Shown here: piece by piece, positions 1 to 8,477 of the stretch
Layout of the letters: every line of letters begins with the position of its first letter
How positions within the stretch are numbered: the stretch's first letter is position 1
Assembly (NCBI RefSeq): GCF_020216025.1
Contig: NZ_JAIWNC010000032.1
Span: 1-64,000 of the forward strand
Direction: 5' to 3'
Length of the DNA: 64,000 bases
Source of the DNA: Jidongwangia harbinensis
GTDB lineage: Bacteria; Actinomycetota; Actinomycetes; Mycobacteriales; Micromonosporaceae
The notes under the pieces: generated by a model
The model's input: the letters and a program-made list of their open reading frames with translations, nothing else
What the model was told of the DNA's origin: nothing
Databases searched by the model: none
Position numbers and translations under genes: made by a program

Positions 1-87
1 GCCCCACACGCGGCGGCAGCTCGGCAACGTCACGGGGTATTGCGCGGCGGGGGGCCGGGGGTGCGGGGCCCGCCGTCCGGGCGGAGA

Positions 88-1272
88 TCAGCAGCCGTGC
101 CGGGAGCTGCCGACCGCGACATCGTCGTACCAGAGGGTGTCGGCGCCTTCGCCGTAGCTCTCCCAACCGAGCTTCAGGTCGGTCAGGGCCGGGCGGTAGG
201 TCCGGTTCAGCCACTGCCCGTCGATGTCGTGCGTGGGTACGCCGTCCTGCAGCAGCCCCGGGACGGAGGTGCCGTTGAGCCAGGTCTCCATCGTCCCGTT
301 GGTGCCGTCGACCTTGAACTCCACGCAGTTCCACGAGCCGGTCGGCAGCGGCCGGGACTGCGCCACGCCGTTCGGGCTCTGCTCCGGCAGCGTGGCGTCG
401 TCGGATCCGCGGTTCCACTGCAGCGCGCCGTTCTGGCCGCCGAAGCGCAGGTCGCGGTTGCCGTCGTTGGCGTCGCGCAGCGCCACCATGGTGATGTGCG
501 CGGTCGGCAGCGCGGTGGTGTGCCGGACCCAGTACCGCACGTGCACCACGTTGCCGGCCGCGCCCAGGATGGCGGCGTTGCGGACGAACACGTGGTTGCA
601 GTACCCGGCGGCGCCGTTGACCCGCAGCGACGTGGTGCCGCTGTGCGCGACGCTCTTGTCCACGGTGGCGGTGCCGGCCCCCTGGCAGTCGGGGTAGGTG
701 ACGGCCCAGTTGCCGCCCGGTGCGCCGGCCGCCTGGTTCTCGAAGTCGTCACAGCTCGCCCCGCTGCAGCCGGTCGGCGGCGGCGGGTTCGAGGTGGGCG
801 GCGTCGACGGCGGCGTGCTGGGCGGCGTGCTGGACGGCGTGCTGGACGGCGGTGTGCTGGGCGGTGCGTCCCCGCTGCAGGACACCCCGTTGAGGGCGAA
901 GTCGGTGGGCGTCGCGTTGGTGCCGGAGAACGTCGCCTGGAAGCCGAACGAGGCGGACGCGCCGGTGGCGAGCGGCCCGTTCCAGCCCTGGCTGGACGCG
1001 GTGACCGTGCGCCCGGACTGGGCCACCTGGGCGTTCCAGCCGGAGGAGACCCGCTGGTCGCCGGCGAAGTTCCAGGTGAGCGCCCAGGAGGTGACGGCCG
1101 GACCGGTGTTGGTGAGTTTGACGTCGGCGGTGAAGCCGCTGGACCACTGGTTGACCGTGTAGTCGACGGTGCACGCACCGGCGGCCTGGGCCGCCGGGGT
1201 GTACAGGCCGACGAGCAGGCCACCGGCGGCGACGGCGACCGCCGCGGCGGCCAGGACGGGGCGGGAACGCAT
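88..1272 (-). CDS. Secreted CBM2 cellulose-binding protein with a Cip1-like C-terminal domain
   Basis: A 394-residue exported protein. The start was set at the ATG at 1270-1272, which is preceded by a GAGGAG ribosome site and opens directly into a signal peptide (MRSRPVLAAA, cut near AAQAA); the frame runs further upstream but through the operator. After the signal comes a family 2 carbohydrate-binding module (about residues 32-130, beginning ACTVDYTVNQWSSGF, with tryptophans typical of the cellulose face). A Ser/Thr/Pro linker follows, then about 220 residues (DDFENQ to YDDVAVG) that resemble the beta-sandwich of fungal Cip1 and its actinobacterial homologues. Cip1-type proteins are co-secreted with cellulases and one fungal member is a glucuronan lyase; whether this one cuts polysaccharide is inference. 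The perfect CebR-type palindrome upstream fits cellobiose-controlled expression. CBM2 assignment is secure; the catalytic role is not. Confidence 0.85.
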   Translation of the reverse strand: MRSRPVLAAAAVAVAAGGLLVGLYTPAAQAAGACTVDYTVNQWSSGFTADVKLTNTGPAVTSWALTWNFAGDQRVSSGWNAQVAQSGRTVTASSQGWNGPLATGASASFGFQATFSGTNATPTDFALNGVSCSGDAPPSTPPSSTPSSTPPSTPPSTPPTSNPPPPTGCSGASCDDFENQAAGAPGGNWAVTYPDCQGAGTATVDKSVAHSGTTSLRVNGAAGYCNHVFVRNAAILGAAGNVVHVRYWVRHTTALPTAHITMVALRDANDGNRDLRFGGQNGALQWNRGSDDATLPEQSPNGVAQSRPLPTGSWNCVEFKVDGTNGTMETWLNGTSVPGLLQDGVPTHDIDGQWLNRTYRPALTDLKLGWESYGEGADTLWYDDVAVGSSRHGC

Positions 1273-1311
1273 GGGCGGGACTCCTCGGGGACGGTGGGGA
1301 CGGCGCATGGG

Positions 1312-1325
1312 TGGGAGCGCTCCCA
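1312..1325. promoter_or_regulatory. CebR-type operator (perfect palindrome TGGGAGCGCTCCCA)
   Basis: A perfect 14-bp palindrome 39 bp upstream of the start of the cellulose-binding protein gene. It matches the binding site known for CebR, the LacI-family repressor of cellulose and cello-oligosaccharide genes in Streptomyces. It lies between this gene and the divergent sigma factor gene, but position and function of the neighbour suggest it serves the leftward gene. CebR itself is not in the window. Confidence 0.8.
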
Positions 1326-1427
1326 TGCATCGATAACCGTACATGTGCGGCGGGGTGGAGGGAACCGGCCGCGGAAGGCCCGCCGGGAGAGGATGGAACC
1401 GCCGGCCGCGAGCGGACAGGACAGGGT

Positions 1428-2066
1428 GTGGACTCGACGATGCGGGCCCGAATCCGGGCCGGGGACGCCGCCGCCTTCGGGCAGGTGTTCGACCAGCATG
1501 CCGGCGCCGTCTACCGGCATGCGGTACGGGCGAACGGAAGCCATGCCGGCGCCGACGACGTGGTGTCGCTGACCTTCCTGGAGGCGTGGCGGATCCGCGA
1601 CACGCTCCGGCCCGAGGGCGGTGACCTGCGTCCCTGGCTGCTCGGCATCGCCACCAACGTGCTGCGGAACCGCTGGCGGACGATGCGCCGGCACCGGGCC
1701 GCCATGCTCCGGCTGCCGCCCGCGGACCACGTGCCCGACATCGCCGACGAGGTGGCCGGCCGGATCGACGATGCGGCCCAGCTCACCGCGGCCGCGGCGG
1801 CACTGCGCCGGTTACGCCGGACCGAACGCGAGGTGTTCCTGCTGTGCGTGTGGTCCCAGCTGGACTACGCGGCCACCGCGGAGGCGCTCGGCGTACCCGT
1901 GGGCACGGTCCGTTCCCGGCTCTCCCGGGCCCGGACCCGCCTGCGCGCGCTGGCGGAGGAGGAGATGAACCGGTCGCGCGCGCCGGCGGAACCGCCGGCC
2001 CGCAGCGGACCGGAACAGGGTGACCGTGCCGCGACGGCCCGGTCCACTCAGGAGGAGTACCGATGA
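1428..2066 (+). CDS. ECF-type RNA polymerase sigma factor
   Basis: A 212-residue sigma-70 family protein of the extracytoplasmic-function type. Region 2 is visible in the first 90 residues (AFGQVFDQHAGAVYRHAV, then DVVSLTFLEAWRIRD, where region 2 binds the -10 element and core polymerase). Region 4 is a helix-turn-helix near residues 125-175 (LRRTEREVFLLCVW, then YAATAEALGVPVGTVRSRLSRAR). GTG at 1428 was chosen because GGACAGG sits 7 nt before it; ATG at 1440 is the alternative. The gene overlaps the next by ATGA, so the two are translationally coupled. In many actinobacteria this sigma group is paired with a CU044_5270-type membrane protein, as here, which probably acts as sensor or anti-sigma factor; that role is inferred from pairing only. 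Confidence 0.93.
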   Translation: MDSTMRARIRAGDAAAFGQVFDQHAGAVYRHAVRANGSHAGADDVVSLTFLEAWRIRDTLRPEGGDLRPWLLGIATNVLRNRWRTMRRHRAAMLRLPPADHVPDIADEVAGRIDDAAQLTAAAAALRRLRRTEREVFLLCVWSQLDYAATAEALGVPVGTVRSRLSRARTRLRALAEEEMNRSRAPAEPPARSGPEQGDRAATARSTQEEYR

Positions 2067-3028
2067 CCGATCCGTCCCGCCCCACCGCGACCGACGACCG
2101 CGCGGAACTGGCCGGCCTGCTGCCCCCGCCCGGCGACCCGCACCTTCCCGCCGGCCTCCGGGAGCACCTCAGGGACCACGTGCTCAGCGAGATCCGGTCG
2201 GCGCCCGCGGTGCGCCCCCGTCGCCGGCTGATCCTCGCGGTCCCGGCCGCCGCGACCGTCCTGACCGCCGTGCTCGCCACCGGCCTGGTCCTGCGCTCCG
2301 GGGCGGAACCGGCGGACCGGCCGGCCGGGCGGTCCGCGGCGGTGCAGGTGCTGCCCGGTGATCAAAAGGGCACGGCCGCGTTCCTGAACCGGGCCGCCCT
2401 GGTGGCCGCCGCCCGGCCGGACACGTCGATCAGCCCCGGCCAGTACGTGTACGTGCGGAGCCGGGTCGCCTGGACCAGTCAGGTGGGTGACGGCCCGCGC
2501 ACCCTCGACGAGCTGCACGACCGGGAGATCTGGATCCCGCAGTCGGCCGGCGACGAGGGACTGATCCGGGAACGGGGGGAGACGATCGACCTGGTCGGCG
2601 CCGTGCCCAACGGATGGTCCGTCGACCTGCCCACCGACCCGGACGAGCTGCTGCGCGCCGTGCACCGGCGGGCCCACCGGTACGGCGACGACCGGGACGC
2701 GGGTTCGTTCGCGTTCATCGGCGACCTGCTGCGCGAGTCGCTGATGTCGCCGGAGCTGAGCGCCGCCCTGTACCGGGTGGCGGCGAAGATCCCGGGCGTG
2801 CAGCTGGTGCCGGACGCGGTCGACGCCACCGGCCGGCACGGCGTCGCGGTGGCGCGGGTGAACGCCGGCGAGCGTACCGAATGGATCTTCGACCCGGACA
2901 CCTTCGAATACCTCGGCGAGCGCAGCTACCTGGTCGAGGACACCGACGGCGGCAAGGCCGGCATGCTCACCGCCACGACCGCCGTCCTCGGCCGCGCGGT
3001 GGTGGACCGGATGGGCGAGACGCCGTGA
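2063..3028 (+). CDS. CU044_5270-family membrane protein, partner of the ECF sigma factor
   Basis: A 321-residue single-pass membrane protein. The N-terminal 45 residues are cytoplasmic and could contact the sigma factor. A transmembrane helix follows at about 52-73 (RRLILAVPAAATVLTAVLA), and the remaining ~245 residues lie outside the membrane. The exported part contains conserved blocks seen in this family (YVYVRSRVAW, REIWIPQSAG, FDPDTFEYLGE). The start ATG overlaps the sigma stop codon and has an AGGAGGA site inside the sigma gene. Proteins of this family regularly follow ECF sigma genes; an anti-sigma or signal-sensing role is likely but has not been read directly from the sequence, and no zinc anti-sigma motif (HxxxCxxC) is present. 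Confidence 0.8.
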   Translation: MTDPSRPTATDDRAELAGLLPPPGDPHLPAGLREHLRDHVLSEIRSAPAVRPRRRLILAVPAAATVLTAVLATGLVLRSGAEPADRPAGRSAAVQVLPGDQKGTAAFLNRAALVAAARPDTSISPGQYVYVRSRVAWTSQVGDGPRTLDELHDREIWIPQSAGDEGLIRERGETIDLVGAVPNGWSVDLPTDPDELLRAVHRRAHRYGDDRDAGSFAFIGDLLRESLMSPELSAALYRVAAKIPGVQLVPDAVDATGRHGVAVARVNAGERTEWIFDPDTFEYLGERSYLVEDTDGGKAGMLTATTAVLGRAVVDRMGETP

Positions 3029-3122
3029 CGCACGGTGTCCGATCGAGGACGTTGGGAAACCAGAGGTCGGCGAGAGGCGTTCACTGGGCGGGTCAGACGG
3101 CACGGACGAGAGGATCGGCATC

Positions 3123-3569
3123 ATGTCCCCATCGACACGTACGTTGCGGCGGGTCGCGGCCGGGGCCGCGTGCTGCGCGCTGACGGGCACCGGGCTCACC
3201 GTCGCGGCGAGCCCACCCGCGACCGCCGCGCCGGGGTGCCGCGCCGTCCGCCCGCAGGCGGACTACTACGAGGGCGGACGGGTGGTCAGCGAACCGCTGA
3301 CCGTGCCGGCGAACGCTCGGTGCACCACGATCAGCGTCAAGAACATCAAAGACCCGCAGAATCGAGACGACCACTGCCAGACCTTCCTCATCGAGTTCAC
3401 CCCGGCGGACGGCGAGCGCTGGTACACCGAGCCGGTCCTGGCCTGCTCCGCGCCGCCCGGCGGGCCCGAGGTGGTACTGGCCACCGACGTACCCGACGGC
3501 ATCACGTACCGCGTGCTGTTCCAGATCGACTACCTGGGTCAGTCGCTGCGATACGGCATCCGGCACTGA
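3123..3569 (+). CDS. Small secreted protein of unknown function
   Basis: A 148-residue protein with a clear signal peptide (MSPSTRTLRRVAAGAACC..., cleavage near ATAA about residue 36). The mature part is about 110 residues with four cysteines (GCRAV, RCTTIS, DHCQTF, LACSAP), enough for two disulfides, and looks like a small all-beta domain (VKNIKDP, FLIEFTPADGERW). I do not recognise a family. It lies 94 nt after the sigma/membrane pair on the same strand and ends in a strong hairpin, so it may be a target or third member of that operon. Function unknown. Confidence 0.75.
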   Translation: MSPSTRTLRRVAAGAACCALTGTGLTVAASPPATAAPGCRAVRPQADYYEGGRVVSEPLTVPANARCTTISVKNIKDPQNRDDHCQTFLIEFTPADGERWYTEPVLACSAPPGGPEVVLATDVPDGITYRVLFQIDYLGQSLRYGIRH

Positions 3570-3572
3570 TCG

Positions 3573-3600
3573 TCCGCCGCCCGGGAACCCGGGCGGCGGA
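3573..3600 (+). terminator. GC-rich hairpin terminator
   Basis: Two 13-nt arms (TCCGCCGCCCGGG and its exact complement) separated by two bases, so in RNA the innermost pairs open to form the loop. It begins 4 nt after the stop codon of the small secreted protein gene. No T run follows, as is common in high-GC actinobacteria. Confidence 0.7.
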
Positions 3601-3647
3601 TCGGCCGTCACACGGACCGGGACCGGACGGTGGCAGGAGGAGGCGGC

Positions 3648-4223
3648 ATGCGGAGGATCAGCGGTGCGGCGGTCCTGGCGCTGGCACTGGCGGGCGGATG
3701 CGCCGGATCCGGCCTGGCCCGGCCGGAGGGCCCGCCCGAGGTGCATCCGACATGGCGCTCGTGCGACGAGGCGCGGGGCGGTGACCGCAGCGCCGGCCCG
3801 TCCGGACGGCCCCGGCTGTCCGACGGCGGCGGCGACGTCGACGTGTTCCGGCTGCCGCTGCTGGACGACGGGTTCACCGCGGTTGCGGTGACCGTCTGCG
3901 GCACCGGGCCGCTGATCCCGCCCGGCGGTGGGGCGGACCCGGCAACCACCGAACGGCGGGCCGAATCGGTCGATGCGCTGGTCGCCGCGCTGCGACTGCC
4001 GGACGAGCGGCGGACCAACGACCCGTGCACGGCGAATCTGGTCATCCTGCCGTGGTTCGCGTTGCACGACGCGCAGGGTCGCTGGGTCCGCCCGGGCGTG
4101 CCGGCTGACGCCTGCGGCAAGCCGCGACGCGAGGTGCGCGAGGCGTTCGACGGCCTGACCTTCGCCCGCCCGCCCGGCGCCGGGCCGGACCGCGGAGCCG
4201 AGCCGTACCCGACTCCGCGGTGA
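3648..4223 (+). CDS. Putative lipoprotein of unknown function
   Basis: A 191-residue protein. The ATG at 3648 follows AGGAGG by 6 nt and begins a lipoprotein signal (MRRISGAAVLALALAGGC); the lipobox LAGGC puts the acylated cysteine at about residue 18. The mature domain carries WRSCDEA, VTVCGTG, NDPCTANL and DACGKP, i.e. four further cysteines that could pair. I cannot place it in a family. It converges on the carboxypeptidase gene with only 7 bp between the stops, so the shared 3' region is very tight. Confidence 0.75.
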   Translation: MRRISGAAVLALALAGGCAGSGLARPEGPPEVHPTWRSCDEARGGDRSAGPSGRPRLSDGGGDVDVFRLPLLDDGFTAVAVTVCGTGPLIPPGGGADPATTERRAESVDALVAALRLPDERRTNDPCTANLVILPWFALHDAQGRWVRPGVPADACGKPRREVREAFDGLTFARPPGAGPDRGAEPYPTPR

Positions 4224-4230
4224 CCGCTCG

Positions 4231-6318
4231 TCAGGACCTGGCGGCGGCCCGGTCGCGGGCGATCCGGACCAGCTCCAGCAGGCCGTTCGCGTACTCCTGT
4301 GCCTCCGCGTGGGCCTCGGCGAACGGCGGCTGGAAGCCCATCGCCTCCCACCGCTGGGTGGACTCGTTCCAGCGGTCGTTGCCGACCTCGAAGTTCCAGG
4401 CGGTGATGCCCAGGTCGTAGTAGAGATGGTCGGCCGAGTTGCCGGCCGCGGAGTAGAGCACGTCGGCGACCGGACCGGTGTACGCCGGCCAGGTGACCGT
4501 TCCGCGCTCGGCGGCGATCGCACCCACCACCCGGCGGGCACTGTCCAGGAAGTACTTCTGCTCGTCGATCGACGGCCGGGGCAGCGTGACCCGGCCCTGC
4601 TCCTGGTACGCGCCCGGGGACCACATGAAGTAGCCGCCGTAGCTGTGCACGTTCATCGAGTACTTGATGTTCGGGTTCGCCTCGGCCAGCGCCACCACGT
4701 TGCGGCTCTCCGCCTCGGAGAGTTCGCCGGTGCCCGCGTGCACGCCGGACAGGCAGTTGGTGCTGGCGCCCACGTACCCGTCGAACAGCGAGCCGACCGC
4801 GTAGTTGCGGTTCACGTCAACGCCCCACATGTCCGCCCACCGCGGGTCACGCAATGCGCCCGTACAGTGGTTGACCAGGTTCTTCCGTTGCATGGCGAAG
4901 TCGTGGAACGAGTAGTTCGCGCCGTCCGGGTTCACCGTCGGAATGACGAACACCTCGACCGACTCCATCAGTTCCCGGGTCTCCGCGTCGGTCGCGTAGT
5001 TGGCCAGCAGGCGTTCCGCGAACTCCAGCGTGACCAGCGGCGTCGCCCACTCCCGGGCGTGCTCCTGCGAGTAGGCGAGCACGCCGGTCCGGGAGCCGTC
5101 CCGGACCGCGCCGATCCGCAGCGCCTGCACGGTCCACGGCCGGCGGGGCACCTCGGCACCGTCCAGCCCGTCGTCCAGCCGGACCGGCCCGGCCACCGGC
5201 ATGCGCTGCCCGGCCGAGCCGTCCGCCACGGACGCGCGGAACTGCTGCGGGAAGCGCGCGGTGAGGAACGCGGCCACGTCGTCGGTCGTGCTGATCACCG
5301 CGCCCGCAGCGTCGGTGGCCAGCGAGACGGTCAGGAGCCGGTCCCGGTACGTCGCACCGAGCGGACGGTTCGGCCGTCCCGGGTCGACGGACCGCACCTG
5401 GACGCCGTTCATGCCCTGGTCGCCGAACCGCACCGACTCCACCACCACGGCCACGGTGGCCGGGTCGCTGAGATACGCCGTGGCGGTCCGGCGGTAGCCC
5501 TGCGTCCGGTTCGGCAGGTCGATCACGTCGAGCAGATCGGGGTACTGCCGGGCCAGCCGCTTGATCCGCGCGCTGATGTCGACCGGCGTCAGGTACGAGT
5601 CGATGAAGTCCTTCTGGTAACCGCTCGGCAGCGCCGGCGGCGTCACGCCCGGCCAGGCCGCCGGGGTCGCGGCGCGGGACCGGCCGCCGAGGCTGGACGT
5701 CGCGGTGAGCCGCACCGGCTGCGCCGGCAGCGGCTGCGGCAGGGCGTAGTGGTACTGGTACTCGCCCGAGTCCTCGAACCGGACCAGCGGGTAGGAGCCG
5801 GTGGCGCCGTCCGCGGTCTGCCAGGTCACGGTGATCTCGACGTCCGGGTCGTCGGCGGCCGTCGTGGCCACCTGGGTCTGCACGAACGTCTTGCCCCCGC
5901 TGGTCCACCAGTAGGCCTGCAGGAACTGCAGGGTGTCGGCGGCCCGGGCGGTGCCGCGGCGGCTCTCGGCGAGCCGGCGGGCCCCGTCGGACCCGCGCTG
6001 GATCAGCTGGACGGCGACCGCGCCGCGCCCGGTCAACGCGGACAGTTGTCCCGCGTTGACCACCACGTCCGCCATCACCTGCCCGGGCGAGGTCCGCGGG
6101 CGCGCGGCGACGTCCGCGCCGGAGGCGATCAGGTCGGCGTACGTGGCCTCGTCGGGAAGGCGGAAGCGGATCAGCGCGGTCTCGCCCGCGGCCAGCTCGA
6201 TCACGGGTGCGGCGGCCGGTGCGGTGGGTGCGGCGGCGGCGCCCGCTCCCGGGTGGGTGAGCAGACCGGCCGTCAGAACGACTGTGGCGGCGGTGACCGC
6301 CCAGCGCCTGGATGACAT
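4231..6318 (-). CDS. Secreted M14 zinc carboxypeptidase
   Basis: A 695-residue exported metallocarboxypeptidase. A signal peptide occupies residues 1-30. About 200 residues of beta-rich N-terminal region follow (including WWTSGGKTFVQTQV), then the M14 catalytic domain (about 250-690). Zinc ligands are visible: H and E in YSQEHAREWATP, and the third His in MNVHSYGGYF. Substrate-binding features are NPDGANY, VDVNRNYAV and GELSEAESRNVV, and the catalytic Glu lies near the C-terminus in AWNFEVGNDRWNES. These match the carboxypeptidase T/A branch, which removes C-terminal hydrophobic or basic residues from peptides outside the cell. The length is greater than the ~420 residues of carboxypeptidase T because of the N-terminal extension. 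Stand-alone gene with its own promoter region at 6319-6406. Confidence 0.93.
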   Translation of the reverse strand: MSSRRWAVTAATVVLTAGLLTHPGAGAAAAPTAPAAAPVIELAAGETALIRFRLPDEATYADLIASGADVAARPRTSPGQVMADVVVNAGQLSALTGRGAVAVQLIQRGSDGARRLAESRRGTARAADTLQFLQAYWWTSGGKTFVQTQVATTAADDPDVEITVTWQTADGATGSYPLVRFEDSGEYQYHYALPQPLPAQPVRLTATSSLGGRSRAATPAAWPGVTPPALPSGYQKDFIDSYLTPVDISARIKRLARQYPDLLDVIDLPNRTQGYRRTATAYLSDPATVAVVVESVRFGDQGMNGVQVRSVDPGRPNRPLGATYRDRLLTVSLATDAAGAVISTTDDVAAFLTARFPQQFRASVADGSAGQRMPVAGPVRLDDGLDGAEVPRRPWTVQALRIGAVRDGSRTGVLAYSQEHAREWATPLVTLEFAERLLANYATDAETRELMESVEVFVIPTVNPDGANYSFHDFAMQRKNLVNHCTGALRDPRWADMWGVDVNRNYAVGSLFDGYVGASTNCLSGVHAGTGELSEAESRNVVALAEANPNIKYSMNVHSYGGYFMWSPGAYQEQGRVTLPRPSIDEQKYFLDSARRVVGAIAAERGTVTWPAYTGPVADVLYSAAGNSADHLYYDLGITAWNFEVGNDRWNESTQRWEAMGFQPPFAEAHAEAQEYANGLLELVRIARDRAAARS

Positions 6319-6406
6319 GGAACCTCCTGCGGCAGGAAGGGGTGTGCGTCCACATCAGTCGACGCATCGATCCGTGTCAACCGCTGCCGGCCGCGGGAGG
6401 GGTAGA

Positions 6407-6817
6407 TTGGAAGGAGTGACCCTTTCGCACCGGGAAATCTTCGAGCGCTACGTCTACACCGGCCCGATCAGCCGGAATGCGGACGCGGTCGCGGACCTGT
6501 TCACCGAGGACGGCGTCTTCGAGGCTCCGCTGATGCCGGCCGGGCATGCGCTGCCCCGTCGCATGGAGGGCCGCGCGGCGATCCGGGCCGGCATCGGTGA
6601 ATACCACCGCGAGCCCGCCTTCGACGGCAAGGTCAATGTGGAACTCTCCGGCTACGTCCTGCACGAGACCGCCGATCCGGACACGTTCATCTGCGAGATC
6701 GACACCGTGCTGGACGACGCCGACGGGACCCGGATGCCGGTGTCGCTGGTGCAGATCTACCGGGTCCGGGGCGACCTGATCGCCATGCTGCGCGACTACT
6801 TCGCGCCGCCGGGCTAG
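6407..6817 (+). CDS. NTF2-like (SnoaL-type) fold protein
   Basis: A 136-residue protein with the pattern of the nuclear transport factor 2-like/SnoaL superfamily: HREIFERYVYTGPISRN, then DAVADLFTEDGVFEAPL and a C-terminal LIAMLRDYFAP. Members are small cone-shaped enzymes or binding proteins, often isomerases, cyclases or hydrolases; no specific activity can be deduced. TTG at 6407 is placed 4 nt after GGGAGGGG and gives the best ribosome-site spacing; GTG at 6416 (133 residues) is the alternative and lies too close to GGAAGGA. The gene is divergent from the carboxypeptidase. Confidence 0.8.
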   Translation: MEGVTLSHREIFERYVYTGPISRNADAVADLFTEDGVFEAPLMPAGHALPRRMEGRAAIRAGIGEYHREPAFDGKVNVELSGYVLHETADPDTFICEIDTVLDDADGTRMPVSLVQIYRVRGDLIAMLRDYFAPPG

Positions 6818-6819
6818 CC

Positions 6820-7067
6820 GGGCTCGAGGTGGATGCCGAGGCGTCGTCGGTACGGCTCCACTGGCGCGGCGAACCGAGCCCGGCGGTGTCCAGAGTGGTC
6901 GAGGAGGCCCGGGCCGAGGGCGTCCGGGTGGACGGTCCGAGCCGACCGTGTCGGTGCGGAACGACATTCAGCTGATCGCCACGAACAGCGGCTCGACGAT
7001 CTACAACGGAGATGGCGTGCGGGGTGGCAACCAGTACACCACCCCCGTGGTCGGAGCCGGACGTTGA
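6820..7067 (+). pseudogene. Remnant of a larger protein gene, frameshifted and truncated
   Basis: Immediately after the NTF2-like gene two coding-like stretches occur in different frames. The first (6820 to about 6945) reads GLEVDAEASSVRLHWRGE, followed by VSRVVEEARAEGVRVD. The second (6948-7067) reads VSVRNDIQLIATNSGSTIY and ends at TGA 7065-7067. Neither has a start codon with a ribosome site. The first stretch recalls the N-terminal region of actinobacterial secreted S1-like peptidase homologues, but identity is uncertain. The simplest reading is a decayed gene with an internal deletion and frameshift. Confidence 0.4.
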
Positions 7068-7104
7068 TGTACACCGAGCCGGAGAACATGGCACCGTGCA
7101 ACGG

Positions 7105-7866
7105 TCAGCCGTCCGCCGGCATGTGTAGGAGGAAGTCCTCCAGGACGGTGGCCAGGCGGATCGGGGTCTCGTACATCGGGTAGTGGCCGGCGTTGGCCAG
7201 GACCTCCAGCCGGGCGTTCGGGTAGTGGTTGAGCCAGGTGGCCCGCATGGTCTCCGCGCCGATCGCCGGGTCGTGCTCGCCCACCACGGCGAGCGCCGGC
7301 ACCGGGTTGCCGGTGATCTCGGCGGCGAAGTCGGTCCGCGCCCAGGCCGGCAGGTACGCCCCGAACGCCGACGCGGCGGAGGAGTCCAGCGAGGCCCGGA
7401 CCATGCCGTCGATCCAGTGCCGGGACAGCCGGTTGCCGGTGGTCAGGTCGATGATGGCGTACCGGTTCTCCGGCTTCTCCGCGGCGCCGTCGAACAGCGC
7501 CCAGCTCTGCTCGTCGAAGGGCACGCCGGCGGCCGGCACCGGGCTGATCCCGACCAGGCGCTCGACCCGGTCCGGGGCGTCGGCGAGGACCCGCTGGGCG
7601 GCGCTGCCACCCATCGAGTGCCCGACCACGGAGAACCGGTCCCAGCCCAACTCGTCGGCCAGAGCCAGGGCGTCGGCGCTGATCTCGGCGATGCGGTACG
7701 CACCGGGGACGTCCCGGCGGCTGCCGTACCCCCGGAAGTCCGGGAAGGCGTACGTGAAACGCTCCGGGTCGATGAGGCCGGGCAGATCGCCCCAGCCCTC
7801 CGCGGACCCCAACCAGCCGTGCAGCGCCAGCACCCGCCGCGGTCCGTTACCGACCGTCTTCACCAT
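7105..7866 (-). CDS. Alpha/beta hydrolase
   Basis: A 253-residue cytoplasmic alpha/beta-hydrolase fold enzyme. The oxyanion motif ALHGWLGS is near residue 15, the nucleophile elbow GHSMGG near residue 85, the catalytic acid in VVGEHDPAIG and the catalytic His in NAGHYPMYE near the C-terminus, so the Ser-Asp-His triad is complete. Length is normal for esterase/peroxidase-like members. ATG at 7864-7866 follows GAGGAGG by 8 nt. Substrate cannot be told. It is followed on the same strand by no close partner; the upstream neighbour is 24 nt away, so it may be the last gene of a short operon. Confidence 0.88.
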   Translation of the reverse strand: MVKTVGNGPRRVLALHGWLGSAEGWGDLPGLIDPERFTYAFPDFRGYGSRRDVPGAYRIAEISADALALADELGWDRFSVVGHSMGGSAAQRVLADAPDRVERLVGISPVPAAGVPFDEQSWALFDGAAEKPENRYAIIDLTTGNRLSRHWIDGMVRASLDSSAASAFGAYLPAWARTDFAAEITGNPVPALAVVGEHDPAIGAETMRATWLNHYPNARLEVLANAGHYPMYETPIRLATVLEDFLLHMPADG

Positions 7867-7890
7867 GTTTCGACCTCCTCAGCGTGGAGG

Positions 7891-8460
7891 CTACGTCACT
7901 CTCCGCAGACGCTTGACAACCGCGTACCCGATCAGGCCCGCCGCCACCCACGGCGCCGCGACCAGGATCGGGTCCAGCGGCTGGTGCACCAGGTCGGTGC
8001 GCCGGCGGCCGAAGCGGGAGCGGATCGGGTGGTGGGTGAATTCGCTCAGGACACCGGTCTGCGTGATCGGGTTGTCCGGGCGCAGCGTCAGCATGGACCG
8101 CGCCGCGCTCTCCACCGCGTCCACCCGGTCCGCACCGAGCAGGAGCAGCCAGTGCGCCGCCCGACCCTCGCTGTACCGGGCGTACGCGAACCGGCGGATG
8201 GCACCGGAGAGACCCTTCGGCGGGCAGGCGGTACCGAACACCGGGGTGAGGAACCGGTGTTCGATCGAGCGTTCCCGCGGCCACTTCTCCGGCTGGCGTT
8301 CCGGGAACTCCCAGTGCGCGCCGGTGGCCTTCGGGTCGTACACCTCCTTCGGCACCGACGGACGGTCCCGCGGATCCAGGTCGGCACCCCAGCCGGGGAT
8401 GCGTGCCCGCAGCTCGTCGCTCGACTCGGCCGGCTTCGGCCGGTCCGGTGTGTAGGGCAT
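7891..8460 (-). CDS. Conserved hypothetical protein with a C-terminal membrane helix
   Basis: A 189-residue protein starting at the ATG at 8458-8460 (GGAGG site 4 nt upstream). The N-terminal half is hydrophilic and Pro/Arg-rich (IPGWGADLDPRDRPSVP, REFPERQPEKWPRE-like stretches). A middle segment (RAAHWLLLLGADRVDAVE) is followed by one hydrophobic helix close to the C-terminus (PILVAAPWVAAGLIGYAVV) and a basic end, suggesting a tail anchor. I do not recognise the family. It lies 17 nt downstream of the zinc alcohol dehydrogenase gene on the same strand, so co-transcription is likely and a link to that enzyme is plausible. Confidence 0.75.
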   Translation of the reverse strand: MPYTPDRPKPAESSDELRARIPGWGADLDPRDRPSVPKEVYDPKATGAHWEFPERQPEKWPRERSIEHRFLTPVFGTACPPKGLSGAIRRFAYARYSEGRAAHWLLLLGADRVDAVESAARSMLTLRPDNPITQTGVLSEFTHHPIRSRFGRRRTDLVHQPLDPILVAAPWVAAGLIGYAVVKRLRRVT

Positions 8461-8477
8461 GATCGCCTCCGGTCTCG

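Noticed and set aside
4309..6315. Long open frame antisense to the M14 carboxypeptidase gene
   Set aside because: Composition and codon pattern are those of a high-GC shadow frame; no ribosome site, no recognisable domain, and the opposite strand has complete zinc ligands.
6833..7183. 116-codon frame on the plus strand behind the NTF2-like gene
   Set aside because: Arg-rich without motifs, overlaps the end of the hydrolase gene, and competes with the two protein-like remnants in other frames.
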